Assembly: GCA_947303695.1 (NCBI GenBank)
Contig: CAMYYX010000074.1
Location: 1 to 8,339 of the forward strand
DNA from: an uncultured Prevotellaceae bacterium
GTDB lineage: Bacteria; Bacteroidota; Bacteroidia; Bacteroidales; Bacteroidaceae
Length of the DNA stretch: 8,339 bases
Reading direction: 5' to 3'
The notes under the pieces: model-generated
Told to the model about the DNA's origin: nothing
The model's input: the letters and a program-made list of their open reading frames with translations, nothing else
Database searches by the model: none
Position numbers and translations under genes: made by a program
Part shown: positions 1 through 6,883 of the stretch, in pieces
Position numbering within the stretch: position 1 is the first letter of the stretch
How the letters are laid out: every line of letters begins with the position of its first letter

Positions 1-110
1 GTTAAGTGAGCACAATAAGAATGTATTTTTATTGTCGAACGTGAAAATTTTATCCAAAAATGTAAAAATGAAAAAATAATATAATGTAAAAATTGTAGAA
101 AATAGCAAAA

Positions 111-139
111 ATAGTAAATAGTAAATGGTTAAATGATAA
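111..139. repeat. short AT-rich heptamer repeats
   Basis: Two exact copies of ATAGTAA lie head to tail (111-117 and 118-124), followed by degenerate units ATGGTTAA and ATGATAA. They sit directly before and over the likely -33 region of the downstream gene. A related run of AGTAAAT-like units lies upstream of serS (3168-3196, opposite strand). The rest of 1-110 is A-rich spacer in which I see no gene, RNA or hairpin. Confidence 0.5.
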
Positions 140-156
140 TATATTATTATCTTTGC
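126..156 (+). promoter_or_regulatory. Bacteroidetes-type promoter for the HerA-like ATPase gene
   Basis: TATCTTTG at 148-155 matches the Bacteroidetes -7 consensus TAnnTTTG exactly and is followed by C, as is common. A weak -33 element (TGG at 126-128, consensus TTG) lies 19 nt upstream. Transcription would start near 160, giving a leader of about 30 nt before the ATG at 190. No Shine-Dalgarno sequence is evident in that leader, which is normal for this phylum. Confidence 0.6.
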
Positions 157-189
157 ACATGAAATTAAATCCTTAATAACAATCAGATT

Positions 190-1791
190 ATGTTAACAGA
201 CGACAAACGACTTTATGTAGCTCATGGTTCGGAAGGACCGATCTATTTGTGTGGTAAGATGGCAAACCGTCATGGACTTATTGCTGGTGCCACAGGTACA
301 GGAAAGACTGTCACACTTCAGGTGATAGCAGAAACATTCTCTCAGGCAGGAGTACCTTGTTTCATGGCCGACATGAAGGGCGACTTGTCGGGCATCAGCC
401 AGACAGGACAGATGTCGGGTTTTATAGAGAAACGCTGTGCCGAATTTGGGATTGAAGATCCTCAGTTTCATGGCTGCCCCGTAACGTTCTACGATGTGTT
501 TGGCGAGCAGGGACATCCTATGCGTACCACAATTTCGAACATGGGACCCGAACTGCTTGGACGACTCCTTGATCTGAACGAAGTACAGACGGGCGTTCTG
601 AACATCTTGTTCAAGGTGGCAGACGAGCGTGGTTTGTTGCTGATTGACATGAAAGACTTGCGTGCCATGTTAGGTTGGTTGGCCGATCATGCAGCAGATT
701 ACACGAAGTCGCATGGAAATGTTACCGCAGCCAGCGTGGGAGCCATTCAGCGTGCGTTGCTTGCACTCGAGAACCAAGGTGCAGAGAAGTTCTTTGGTGA
801 ACCTGCATTCGACATTATGGATTTGTTGCAGTGCAATGCAGACGGGAAAGGCATGATGAATGTATTGGCTGCCGACCGTCTGATGCTCAATCCAAAAGTG
901 TACTCTTCATTCCTGTTGTGGCTCCTGTCCGACCTGTATGTCCGACTGCCGGAAGTGGGCGACCAAGAGCTGCCGCGACTCGTGTTCTTCTTCGACGAAG
1001 CCCACATGCTATTCACAGATACACCAAAGAGTTTGGTCGATAAGATTGAGCAAGTCGTGCGACTCATCCGTAGTAAAGGAGTGGGTGTTTATTTTGTAAC
1101 TCAGAATCCTACCGATATACCTGATTCTGTACTGGCTCAGTTGGGCAACCGTGTGCAGCATGCCCTTCGTGCATTCACTCCGAAGGAGCAGAAGAACGTG
1201 AAGGCTGCAGCAGAGACGTTCCGTGCGAATCCTGCTTTCAAGACCGAGGATGCCATCATGGAACTCGGAACAGGCGAGGCTCTTGTGTCGTTCCTCGACG
1301 AGAAGGGAACACCCAACATCGTTGAACGTGCAAAGATACTGTTCCCTCTCAGTCAGATAGGTGCGATTACGGAGGCACAACGTGAGCAGATCATCAAGAG
1401 TTCACGTATCTATGGCCGTTATGATACGATGATAGACCGTGAGAGTGCTTTCGAAGTTTTGTTGGCACAGTCTGAGGCAGACGAACGTGCTGCAGCAGAA
1501 GCTCGTGAGGCTGCAGAACAGGAGAAGTTGGATGCACAGGCAGCCAAGGAAAAGGAGAAGGAGGAGAAAGCCAAGAGCAAGAAAAAGAGTATATGGAGTA
1601 AGATAGCAGGAGCTGTTGTTACAAGTGTGACAGCTGTCTTTGGTACGATGGTGGCTAATACTGTGACAGGCAGCAAAAGCCGGTCGAAGGAGTCTATAGG
1701 CAAAAAAGTCACGAAGAGTGCTGTTGGTTCTGCAACTCGTACGGCTACCCGTGAGCTGACTCGTAGCATCTTGGGAAATCTGGTGAAGTAA
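190..1791 (+). CDS. HerA-like ATPase, YjgR/DUF853 family
   Basis: This 533-residue P-loop ATPase belongs to the HerA/FtsK-like superfamily; overall layout and C-terminus match the DUF853 family (E. coli YjgR, about 500 residues). Walker A is GATGTGKT at residues 33-40. The early strand MADMKGDLSG (59-68) is typical of the family. Walker B is LVFFFDEAH at 264-272, followed by a sensor-like TQNPTD at 304-309. Residues about 425-468 form an Ala/Glu/Lys-rich, probably coiled-coil linker. Next comes an apolar stretch (about 472-492) and a basic tail ending in ELTRSILGNLVK, like the family's C-terminal arginine-rich helix. The cellular role is not established; a DNA-translocating motor is inferred from relatives. 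The gene has its own promoter and ends in a shared terminator facing serS. The family call is firm; the substrate is unknown. Confidence 0.9.
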   Translation: MLTDDKRLYVAHGSEGPIYLCGKMANRHGLIAGATGTGKTVTLQVIAETFSQAGVPCFMADMKGDLSGISQTGQMSGFIEKRCAEFGIEDPQFHGCPVTFYDVFGEQGHPMRTTISNMGPELLGRLLDLNEVQTGVLNILFKVADERGLLLIDMKDLRAMLGWLADHAADYTKSHGNVTAASVGAIQRALLALENQGAEKFFGEPAFDIMDLLQCNADGKGMMNVLAADRLMLNPKVYSSFLLWLLSDLYVRLPEVGDQELPRLVFFFDEAHMLFTDTPKSLVDKIEQVVRLIRSKGVGVYFVTQNPTDIPDSVLAQLGNRVQHALRAFTPKEQKNVKAAAETFRANPAFKTEDAIMELGTGEALVSFLDEKGTPNIVERAKILFPLSQIGAITEAQREQIIKSSRIYGRYDTMIDRESAFEVLLAQSEADERAAAEAREAAEQEKLDAQAAKEKEKEEKAKSKKKSIWSKIAGAVVTSVTAVFGTMVANTVTGSKSRSKESIGKKVTKSAVGSATRTATRELTRSILGNLVK

Positions 1792-1795
1792 GTAC

Positions 1796-1834
1796 AAAAT
1801 AAAAATGGATGGGCACCCCATCCATTTTTGTTTT
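1796..1834. terminator. bidirectional intrinsic terminator between convergent genes
   Basis: A perfect 13-bp stem (1801-1813 with 1817-1829) closes a 3-nt loop and can extend outward by a G-U pair and four A-U pairs to 1796-1834. The GC-rich core is flanked by A-run/T-run arms, so either strand gives a hairpin followed by U-rich RNA. It lies between the HerA-like stop (1791) and the serS stop (1848) and can serve both. Confidence 0.88.
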
Positions 1835-1847
1835 AGGTAGATTACCT

Positions 1848-3161
1848 TTAGTTAATCATTTCAAATCCTGTGTAAGGAACAAGTGCCTTTGGTATGCGAA
1901 TGCCCTCTGGCGTCTGGTTGTCTTCGAGGATGGAAGCAACGATGCGGGGTAATGCCAAAGCTGAACCGTTGAGGGTGTGACACAACTGCACCTTCTTGTC
2001 GGCATTGCGATAACGGCATTTCAGACGGTTGGCTTGATAGGTGTCGAAGTTGCTGACTGAGCTGACTTCGAGCCAACGTCCTTGTGCTTCGCTGTAAACT
2101 TCAAAGTCGTAGCAGATGGCGCTTGTGAAACTCTGATCTCCTCCACAAAGGCGTAGGATGCGATAAGGGAGTTCCAACTTCTTCAGGAGTCCCTCAACGT
2201 GATCGAGCATTTCCTTGTGGCTTTCTGCCGAGTGCTCAGGGGTGTCAATGCGGACAATCTCAATCTTACTGAATTCATGCAGACGATTCAAACCGCGTAC
2301 ATCTTTACCATAGCTTCCTGCTTCACGTCTGAAACACTGGGTGTATGCGCAGTTCTTGATAGGAAGGTCTTTCTCGTCAAGAATAACATCGCGGTAGATA
2401 TTGGTGACAGGTACTTCTGCTGTAGGGATGAGATAAAGGTCGTCAACCTCACAATGGTACATCTGTCCTTCCTTATCAGGCAACTGTCCTGTTCCATAAC
2501 CAGAAGCGGCATTCACAACGGTTGGAGGCATAATCTCGGTATATCCGGCTTTGTTTGCTTCAGCAAGGAAGAAGTTGATGAGTGCACGTTGCAGTTGTGC
2601 TCCTTTACCGATATATACAGGGAATCCTGCACCTGTGATTTTTACACCTAAGTCGAAGTCAATGAGATTGTACTGCTTGGCGAGTTCCCAATGTGGCAGT
2701 TTTGCATTTCCGTTCGTTGGTACGGTATCCCAATTGCCCACAGTATCACCTGGCTTGCATTCACGCAGACTGGACTTCACCACTACGTTGTCCTCAGCAC
2801 AAGAGCCTTCAGGTACCTCGTCGTAAGGAATATTCGGAATGGTGCATAGGTGAGCGGTCAGTTCCTGCTCTGCTTCGCCCATCTTGGTTTGTAGCACGGT
2901 GGATTCTTCTTTCAACTTGGCTACCTCAGCTTTTGCTGCTTCTGCCTCGTCGCGCTTACCTTGTTTCATCAAGGCACCGATCTGTGCCGCATATTTCTTT
3001 TGCTCGGCCAGACATGCGTCGAGTTTTGTTTGTGCCTCACGACGTGTCTTGTCAATTGCAATAGCTTTCTCGATTGCTTCCTTTGCATTTGCAAAGTGTT
3101 TCTTCTCCAGACCTTTGATGACTCGTTCGGTCTCTTCTGTTATCAATTTGAGTGTTAACAT
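1848..3161 (-). CDS. serS: seryl-tRNA synthetase
   Basis: This class II aminoacyl-tRNA synthetase charges tRNA-Ser (and tRNA-Sec where present) with serine in the cytoplasm. At 437 residues it is near the family's usual 420-430. Residues 1-105 form the N-terminal helical arm, a Lys/Glu/Ala-rich coiled coil that contacts the tRNA long variable arm. The catalytic core carries the serine-binding TAE (247-249), motif 2 FRREAGSYGKDVRG (277-290), and motif 3 around GSALALPRIVASILEDNQ (399-416) with its ATP-binding arginine at 406. After motif 2 it reads RLHEFSK, where most family members I recall have HQF. The start MLTLKLI matches the usual N-terminus. No clear TAnnTTTG box lies in the 79-nt spacer upstream, so it may be read through from the small basic gene and the AICAR formyltransferase gene. 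Confidence 0.97.
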   Translation of the reverse strand: MLTLKLITEETERVIKGLEKKHFANAKEAIEKAIAIDKTRREAQTKLDACLAEQKKYAAQIGALMKQGKRDEAEAAKAEVAKLKEESTVLQTKMGEAEQELTAHLCTIPNIPYDEVPEGSCAEDNVVVKSSLRECKPGDTVGNWDTVPTNGNAKLPHWELAKQYNLIDFDLGVKITGAGFPVYIGKGAQLQRALINFFLAEANKAGYTEIMPPTVVNAASGYGTGQLPDKEGQMYHCEVDDLYLIPTAEVPVTNIYRDVILDEKDLPIKNCAYTQCFRREAGSYGKDVRGLNRLHEFSKIEIVRIDTPEHSAESHKEMLDHVEGLLKKLELPYRILRLCGGDQSFTSAICYDFEVYSEAQGRWLEVSSVSNFDTYQANRLKCRYRNADKKVQLCHTLNGSALALPRIVASILEDNQTPEGIRIPKALVPYTGFEMIN

Positions 3162-3167
3162 AGTCGT

Positions 3168-3196
3168 ATTTACTATTTGACGATTGACTATTTACG
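3168..3196 (-). repeat. AGTAAAT-like heptamer repeats upstream of serS
   Basis: Read on the - strand the units are CGTAAAT, AGTCAAT, CGTCAAAT and AGTAAAT, four degenerate 7-8 nt units ending 6 nt before the serS ATG. They would lie in the serS mRNA leader. The same kind of unit occurs before the HerA-like gene (111-139). Function is unknown. Confidence 0.45.
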
Positions 3197-3240
3197 ATTT
3201 CTTACAATTTATTTAAATTACTACATTGTTACATTAGTCA

Positions 3241-3444
3241 TTACTTTCTTCGTTGTGACTTGCGAGCTCTTACTTTTTGCTTGATGTCGGCTTTATGTTT
3301 AGCAGCGCCAGAACCATGAGCACCTGTCTTGTAGCTTTTGCTACGTGCTTTGGTTTTCACGCGTTCGTCGGTCTTCTCTTTCTTCTTACCGCCGAAGTTG
3401 ATGCCATTCATCATGGCGTATAGGATTTCACTGTCGCTTGCCAT
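3241..3444 (-). CDS. small highly basic protein, unknown function
   Basis: The 67-residue product has 14 Lys and 6 Arg against 6 acidic residues, a net charge of about +14. Residues 1-19 (ending in MMNGINFGG) are neutral and look like a short ordered or binding segment. Residues 20-67 are a low-complexity Lys/Arg/Gly/Ala/Ser tail ending KSQRRK. No signal peptide or membrane segment is present. It starts 12 nt after the stop of the AICAR formyltransferase gene, with AAAGA just before the ATG, which suggests co-transcription. It lies 79 nt before serS. The charge suggests binding to nucleic acid or ribosomes, but that is inference and I do not recognise a family. It is more than a shadow ORF because it has no overlapping gene, tight operon spacing and a plausible start. 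Confidence 0.72.
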   Translation of the reverse strand: MASDSEILYAMMNGINFGGKKKEKTDERVKTKARSKSYKTGAHGSGAAKHKADIKQKVRARKSQRRK

Positions 3445-3456
3445 TCTTTCGGAAAA

Positions 3457-4638
3457 TTAATGGTGGAAAAGACGAATTCCAGTAAAGGCCATTGTGATGC
3501 CGTATTTGTCGCATGTGTCGATGACGTGGTCATCACGGACAGAACCTCCTGCCTGGGCAATATATTCCACACCACTCTTGTGGGCACGTTCAATGTTGTC
3601 TCCGAATGGGAAGAAGGCATCGCTACCCAGACTCACCTTGGTGTTCTGTGCCAACCATGCTTTCTTTTCCTCACGAGTGAGTGGGGCAGGTTTCTCTGTG
3701 AAGAAATTCTGCCATGTTCCCTCAGCCAATACATCTTCGTACTCATCGCCCATGTATACATCGATGGTATTATCGCGATCAGCACGTTTGATATCTGCTT
3801 TGAAAGGAAGCGCCATCACCTTTGGACATTGGCGTAACCACCAGAGGTCTGCTTTCTGACCTGCCAGACGCGTACAGTGAATACGGCTTTGCTGACCAGC
3901 TCCGATGCCGATAGCTTGTCCGTCCTTCACGTAGCAGACAGAGTTGCTTTGGGTATATTTCAGTGTGATGAGTGCAATCTTCAAGTCACGCTTAGCTTCT
4001 TCTGGGAGTTGCTTGTTGGCTGTTGGGATGTTGCTGAAGAGTTCGTCACTCGTCAGGTCAATCTCGTTACGTCCCTGTTCAAACGTGATACCGAACACCT
4101 GCTTGCGTTCTACGGGTGCCGGACGATAGTCAGTTGACATCTTCAGAACACAATAGGTTCCTTTGCGTTTTGCTTTCAGTATTTCGAGTGCCTCGGGGGT
4201 ATAGTCTGGTGCGATGATACCGTCGCTTACCTCACGTTTGATGAGTAAGGCTGTTGGCAGGTCGCATGTGTCGCTTAGAGCAATGAAATCACCAAAACTT
4301 GACATGCGGTCTGCTCCACGAGCACGTGCATAAGCGGTTGCAATAGGGGAGAGTGGCTCTTTGATATCGTTAACAAAATAAATCTTCTTGAGGGTGTCGC
4401 TCATAGGAACGCCTACAGCTGCTCCTGCAGGACTAACATGCTTGAATGAAGCTGCGGCTGGCATACCTGTAGCCGCTTTCAGTTCTCGTACCAGTTGCCA
4501 ACTGTTGAATGCATCAAGCAGGTTAATGTAACCAGGACGTCCACATAATACCTCGAAAGGCAATTCGCCTTCCTCCATAAATACTCGTGATGGCTTCTGA
4601 TTCGGATTACAGCCATACTTCAGTTCTAATTCAGTCAT
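3457..4638 (-). CDS. stand-alone AICAR formyltransferase, eukaryotic ATIC-like
   Basis: The enzyme transfers the formyl group of 10-formyltetrahydrofolate to AICAR to make FAICAR, the penultimate step of purine synthesis. The 393 residues cover only the transformylase part of PurH. The N-terminal IMP cyclohydrolase domain is absent, and the start MTELELKYG lines up with the beginning of the transformylase domain of human ATIC. Key sequences are SFKHVSPAGAAVG with the catalytic Lys-His pair at 66-67 (human 266-267), ARARGADRMSSFGDF, TQSNSVCY, GAGQQSRIHCTRLAG, SDAFFPFGDNI and the C-terminus RLFHH. These resemble remembered animal ATIC more closely than E. coli-type PurH (KHANPCGVA). It has its own promoter and is followed 12 nt later by a small basic gene. 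A separate IMP cyclohydrolase or full PurH should exist elsewhere in the genome. Confidence 0.93.
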   Translation of the reverse strand: MTELELKYGCNPNQKPSRVFMEEGELPFEVLCGRPGYINLLDAFNSWQLVRELKAATGMPAAASFKHVSPAGAAVGVPMSDTLKKIYFVNDIKEPLSPIATAYARARGADRMSSFGDFIALSDTCDLPTALLIKREVSDGIIAPDYTPEALEILKAKRKGTYCVLKMSTDYRPAPVERKQVFGITFEQGRNEIDLTSDELFSNIPTANKQLPEEAKRDLKIALITLKYTQSNSVCYVKDGQAIGIGAGQQSRIHCTRLAGQKADLWWLRQCPKVMALPFKADIKRADRDNTIDVYMGDEYEDVLAEGTWQNFFTEKPAPLTREEKKAWLAQNTKVSLGSDAFFPFGDNIERAHKSGVEYIAQAGGSVRDDHVIDTCDKYGITMAFTGIRLFHH

Positions 4639-4684
4639 TTGTCTTTTTATATACCTTATTTATAATTTTATCTTGTAACAAGTT

Positions 4685-4693
4685 GCAAAGTTA
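4685..4693 (-). promoter_or_regulatory. -7 element of the AICAR formyltransferase promoter
   Basis: On the - strand this reads TAACTTTGC, an exact TAnnTTTG match followed by C. It lies about 47 nt upstream of the ATG at 4638, giving a leader of roughly 40 nt, too short for a purine riboswitch. No TTG is found 19-21 nt upstream, so the -33 element is weak or absent. Confidence 0.6.
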
Positions 4694-4756
4694 CAAAAAA
4701 ACTCAAAACTATAAGCTAAAAACAATGAAGTTTTCTACTATTGTCTGTGAAATTTA

Positions 4757-4786
4757 TTGTCATATCAAATTAAATTCGTAATTTTG
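4757..4786 (+). promoter_or_regulatory. promoter for the aspartate-rich protein gene
   Basis: TTG at 4757-4759 and TAATTTTG at 4779-4786 match both elements of the Bacteroidetes housekeeping promoter, with a 19-nt spacer. Transcription would start near 4793, giving a leader of about 65 nt before the ATG at 4859. It is back to back with the AICAR formyltransferase promoter in the 220-nt AT-rich spacer 4639-4858; the -7 boxes are about 85 nt apart and the promoters do not overlap. Confidence 0.65.
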
Positions 4787-4858
4787 TCGCCAAATTGTGA
4801 AAGTATGCATTTTTTTGATTGATAGAAATTTGCAACGATATCCATAAATAGAAATAGA

Positions 4859-6097
4859 ATGAAAAATAAATCATCTAAAGACCTGATAGCGAAGGACAAC
4901 GAAGTAGTCAACGCTGAACCTAAACCTAAGAAACGAAAAATCAAAAGAGCAGAGAAAGTAATTACAGAAGAACCTACAAAAGATACAGCAGAGGAAATCG
5001 CAAAGAAACTTGCAGAAGAAAAAGCGTTATCGATGTCTGTGCTTGACAAGGTAGAGCAATTTGGCAAGTCTGCTGATATTTTGGAGACAGCAGAACGACA
5101 GAACGATGATGATGACGACGATGATGTACTTGCTTCTGCATTTGGTAAGTATGATGCCATGATGGAGGAGGATGACGACGACGATGATCGTCCACGTCCG
5201 ATTAAACGTCAGATGCCTGTCAGCCATGCTGAACCAGGTACAGCTCCTGCTTCACCAAGAGGTAGAGGTGCCAAGAACAAAAAGAGAGAGACGGATGAAG
5301 GTGAGTTTGTGATTGATGATGACAGTGCATCGATTTCGTCCCTTACGAAAGGTAATGTGTGGGCTTCAACGGTCGATGAGATATACCAGATGCTGATTGA
5401 AGGACGTCGTACTGAGCATTGGGCAGAGAATCGTGTACATTACATGAATATCATTGCTCCTGTGTTTGATGTCCAGTTTATTGACAATACAGACAAACAG
5501 TTGGTTGCTTCTTTAGAGGATGCCAACTACAAGGTTTTCCCATATCCGAAATCACATGATGACAAAAAGAATAGCATTGCCATTCGTAAGCATCAGATCA
5601 AGAAGATTACAGATCTGACGATGGAGAATATCCTGCATTTGTCTGCTGCAGAAGTCTTGACCCTGATTGACGAGAACATGGGTACAGGTTGGAAAGGCCT
5701 CCCACTTGCGATTCAGGATATTATTGAAACGGCTTTCTATGTTGACAGTAGTGTGTTGCCAGAGGCTGCGATGCATCGTGTCGGTGGTTTGATTGATCGA
5801 CGTAAGGAAGATGGATATGAAGTGTTGGAGATTGCACGTGGCACATGGATTGAAGCCGTATTCTTGAAGTTCAAACCAAGACTGGAGAAACGTCGTTTCG
5901 AGGTCATTTCTGATAATTCTCGTAAATCAATTGACGACATCGATGATGATGACGACGATGACGACGAGGAGGATGACTTGGTAGATGAGACTGACGAAGA
6001 TCGTGAGGAAGAGGATGAGGACGAATCATTGGAGGATCAGACACCTCAAATCGAGGAGTTCGAAGAACTGCCCGATGATGACGACGAGGACGAATAA
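4859..6097 (+). CDS. aspartate-rich protein of unknown function
   Basis: The 412-residue product belongs to no family I recognise. Residues 1-55 are Lys/Glu-rich with a basic patch KPKKRKIKR (22-30). Aspartate runs occupy 83-89 and 105-110, and 111-145 is a basic/proline linker. A globular-looking part spans about 165-350: it opens with VWASTVDEIYQMLIEGRR, includes a helical section HLSAAEVLTLIDENMGTGWKG and ends LKFKPRLEKRRFE. Residues 358-412 are an acidic tail almost entirely Asp/Glu, with eight consecutive Asp. No signal peptide or membrane segment is visible, so it is probably cytoplasmic. Mixed GAT/GAC codons in the Asp runs argue for selection on the protein rather than simple repeat slippage. 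It is a single-gene unit with its own promoter and a terminator inside the opposing pgeF. Acidic tails can mimic nucleic acid or bind basic proteins, but that is only a suggestion. Confidence 0.85.
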   Translation: MKNKSSKDLIAKDNEVVNAEPKPKKRKIKRAEKVITEEPTKDTAEEIAKKLAEEKALSMSVLDKVEQFGKSADILETAERQNDDDDDDDVLASAFGKYDAMMEEDDDDDDRPRPIKRQMPVSHAEPGTAPASPRGRGAKNKKRETDEGEFVIDDDSASISSLTKGNVWASTVDEIYQMLIEGRRTEHWAENRVHYMNIIAPVFDVQFIDNTDKQLVASLEDANYKVFPYPKSHDDKKNSIAIRKHQIKKITDLTMENILHLSAAEVLTLIDENMGTGWKGLPLAIQDIIETAFYVDSSVLPEAAMHRVGGLIDRRKEDGYEVLEIARGTWIEAVFLKFKPRLEKRRFEVISDNSRKSIDDIDDDDDDDDEEDDLVDETDEDREEEDEDESLEDQTPQIEEFEELPDDDDEDE

Positions 6098-6099
6098 GA

Positions 6100-6867
6100 T
6101 TATCTGAGGATAATGCCGGAAAACAATCGTCCGGAGTTGATGCCCAGTTTGCGGGCTGAAAAGAAACGATCGGATGATTGATAGGTACAGATGCCTGCAA
6201 CATGAACGTTGTGGGCATCTATTTTTTTGTTCAGTAACTGCTGACGGTTACATTCCCATAGGTCGATATGCCATTTCCCGTTACGAAATGCATAAATCTG
6301 TGCTTTGTCGAACCCTGCAGCACGGAACGCATCGTACACTTCGTCACCTACATCAAAGCTGTCTAAGCTGATGCTGGGTCCGATAATGGCTTTGCAGTCG
6401 CACCCAATAGTCCCATAGACGCGGTTCATCTCGTCTATGGCTTTTTCTGCGATGCGCCCGACGGTTCCTCGCCATCCTGCATGGACGGCAGCGGCTACAT
6501 GGTGATGTGGGTCATAAATCAGAATCGGTACACAGTCGGCTGTAGATACTCCGATAGCAACCCCTTTCATGTCTGTCATGACAGCATCGACTCCTTCCAG
6601 AAAGTCTGCTTTTTGCTCTTTTGTATATTCCATGAAACGTGGAGTGATAGCCGCGACTTTCGTCTGGTGGGTCTGATGAGGCATCACAAGATGATGGATA
6701 GGGATGTCCAACTCACCACACAGTATCCGTCTGTTTTCTAAGATATGTTCAGGATCATCTCCGCAATAGGCATTCACATTCATGCTGGCATAATTGCCGA
6801 TACTGCAACCGCCTTCACGTGTTGTTGTGAAAGCGGTTACGTTGTCTGCTATGTCATAATAGAGCAT
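6100..6867 (-). CDS. pgeF: peptidoglycan editing factor PgeF (YfiH/LACC1 family)
   Basis: This 255-residue protein is of the YfiH/YlmD/LACC1 (formerly polyphenol oxidase) family. E. coli YfiH removes misincorporated L-Ser-containing muropeptide precursors, and other members act as purine nucleoside phosphorylase/adenosine deaminase. The metal-binding triad is visible: His67 in PHQTHQT, Cys112 in TADCVPILIYD and His129 in HAGWRGT, with the same 45- and 17-residue spacing as B. subtilis YlmD. Also present are GPSISLDSFDVGDEVYDAF (163-181) and the C-terminal CTYQSSDRFFSARK with SGR. I chose the ATG at 6867 (MLYYDIADN) because an upstream in-frame ATG at 6987 would add 40 residues encoded antisense-of-frame within the obg tail, with no family similarity. 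It starts 16 nt after the obg stop, so it is co-transcribed. Its stop lies 2 nt from that of the convergent aspartate-rich gene. Confidence 0.93.
   Translation of the reverse strand: MLYYDIADNVTAFTTTREGGCSIGNYASMNVNAYCGDDPEHILENRRILCGELDIPIHHLVMPHQTHQTKVAAITPRFMEYTKEQKADFLEGVDAVMTDMKGVAIGVSTADCVPILIYDPHHHVAAAVHAGWRGTVGRIAEKAIDEMNRVYGTIGCDCKAIIGPSISLDSFDVGDEVYDAFRAAGFDKAQIYAFRNGKWHIDLWECNRQQLLNKKIDAHNVHVAGICTYQSSDRFFSARKLGINSGRLFSGIILR
6189..6228 (+). terminator. intrinsic terminator embedded in pgeF, antisense to it
   Basis: Reading rightward, 6189-6201 pairs with 6208-6220 (13 pairs, two of them G-U) around a 6-nt loop, followed by A and seven T (6222-6228). That is a standard intrinsic terminator for transcription coming from the aspartate-rich gene, about 92 nt past its stop. 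On the - strand the same bases encode pgeF residues around NKKIDAHNVHVAGIC. It is oriented to work only rightward, since the other side lacks a T run. Confidence 0.72.
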
Positions 6868-6883
6868 GATATTTTTTACGCTG

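Noticed and set aside
1402..1821. Leu/Cys/Ser-rich open frames on the - strand under the HerA-like gene
   Set aside because: They mirror the Ala/Glu/Lys coiled-coil codons on the other strand and run across the terminator hairpin.
2199..2651. 150-codon open frame on the + strand inside serS
   Set aside because: It is antisense to a certain serS gene, Cys/Phe-rich with no recognisable domain and no promoter; a shadow frame.
4639..4684. Purine riboswitch before the AICAR formyltransferase gene
   Set aside because: The predicted leader is about 40 nt and AT-rich, too short and unstructured for an aptamer.
4859..6097. RNA polymerase delta-like (RpoE) protein
   Set aside because: Only the acidic tail is similar; no HARE-HTH-like N-terminal domain is visible and the length is more than twice that of delta.
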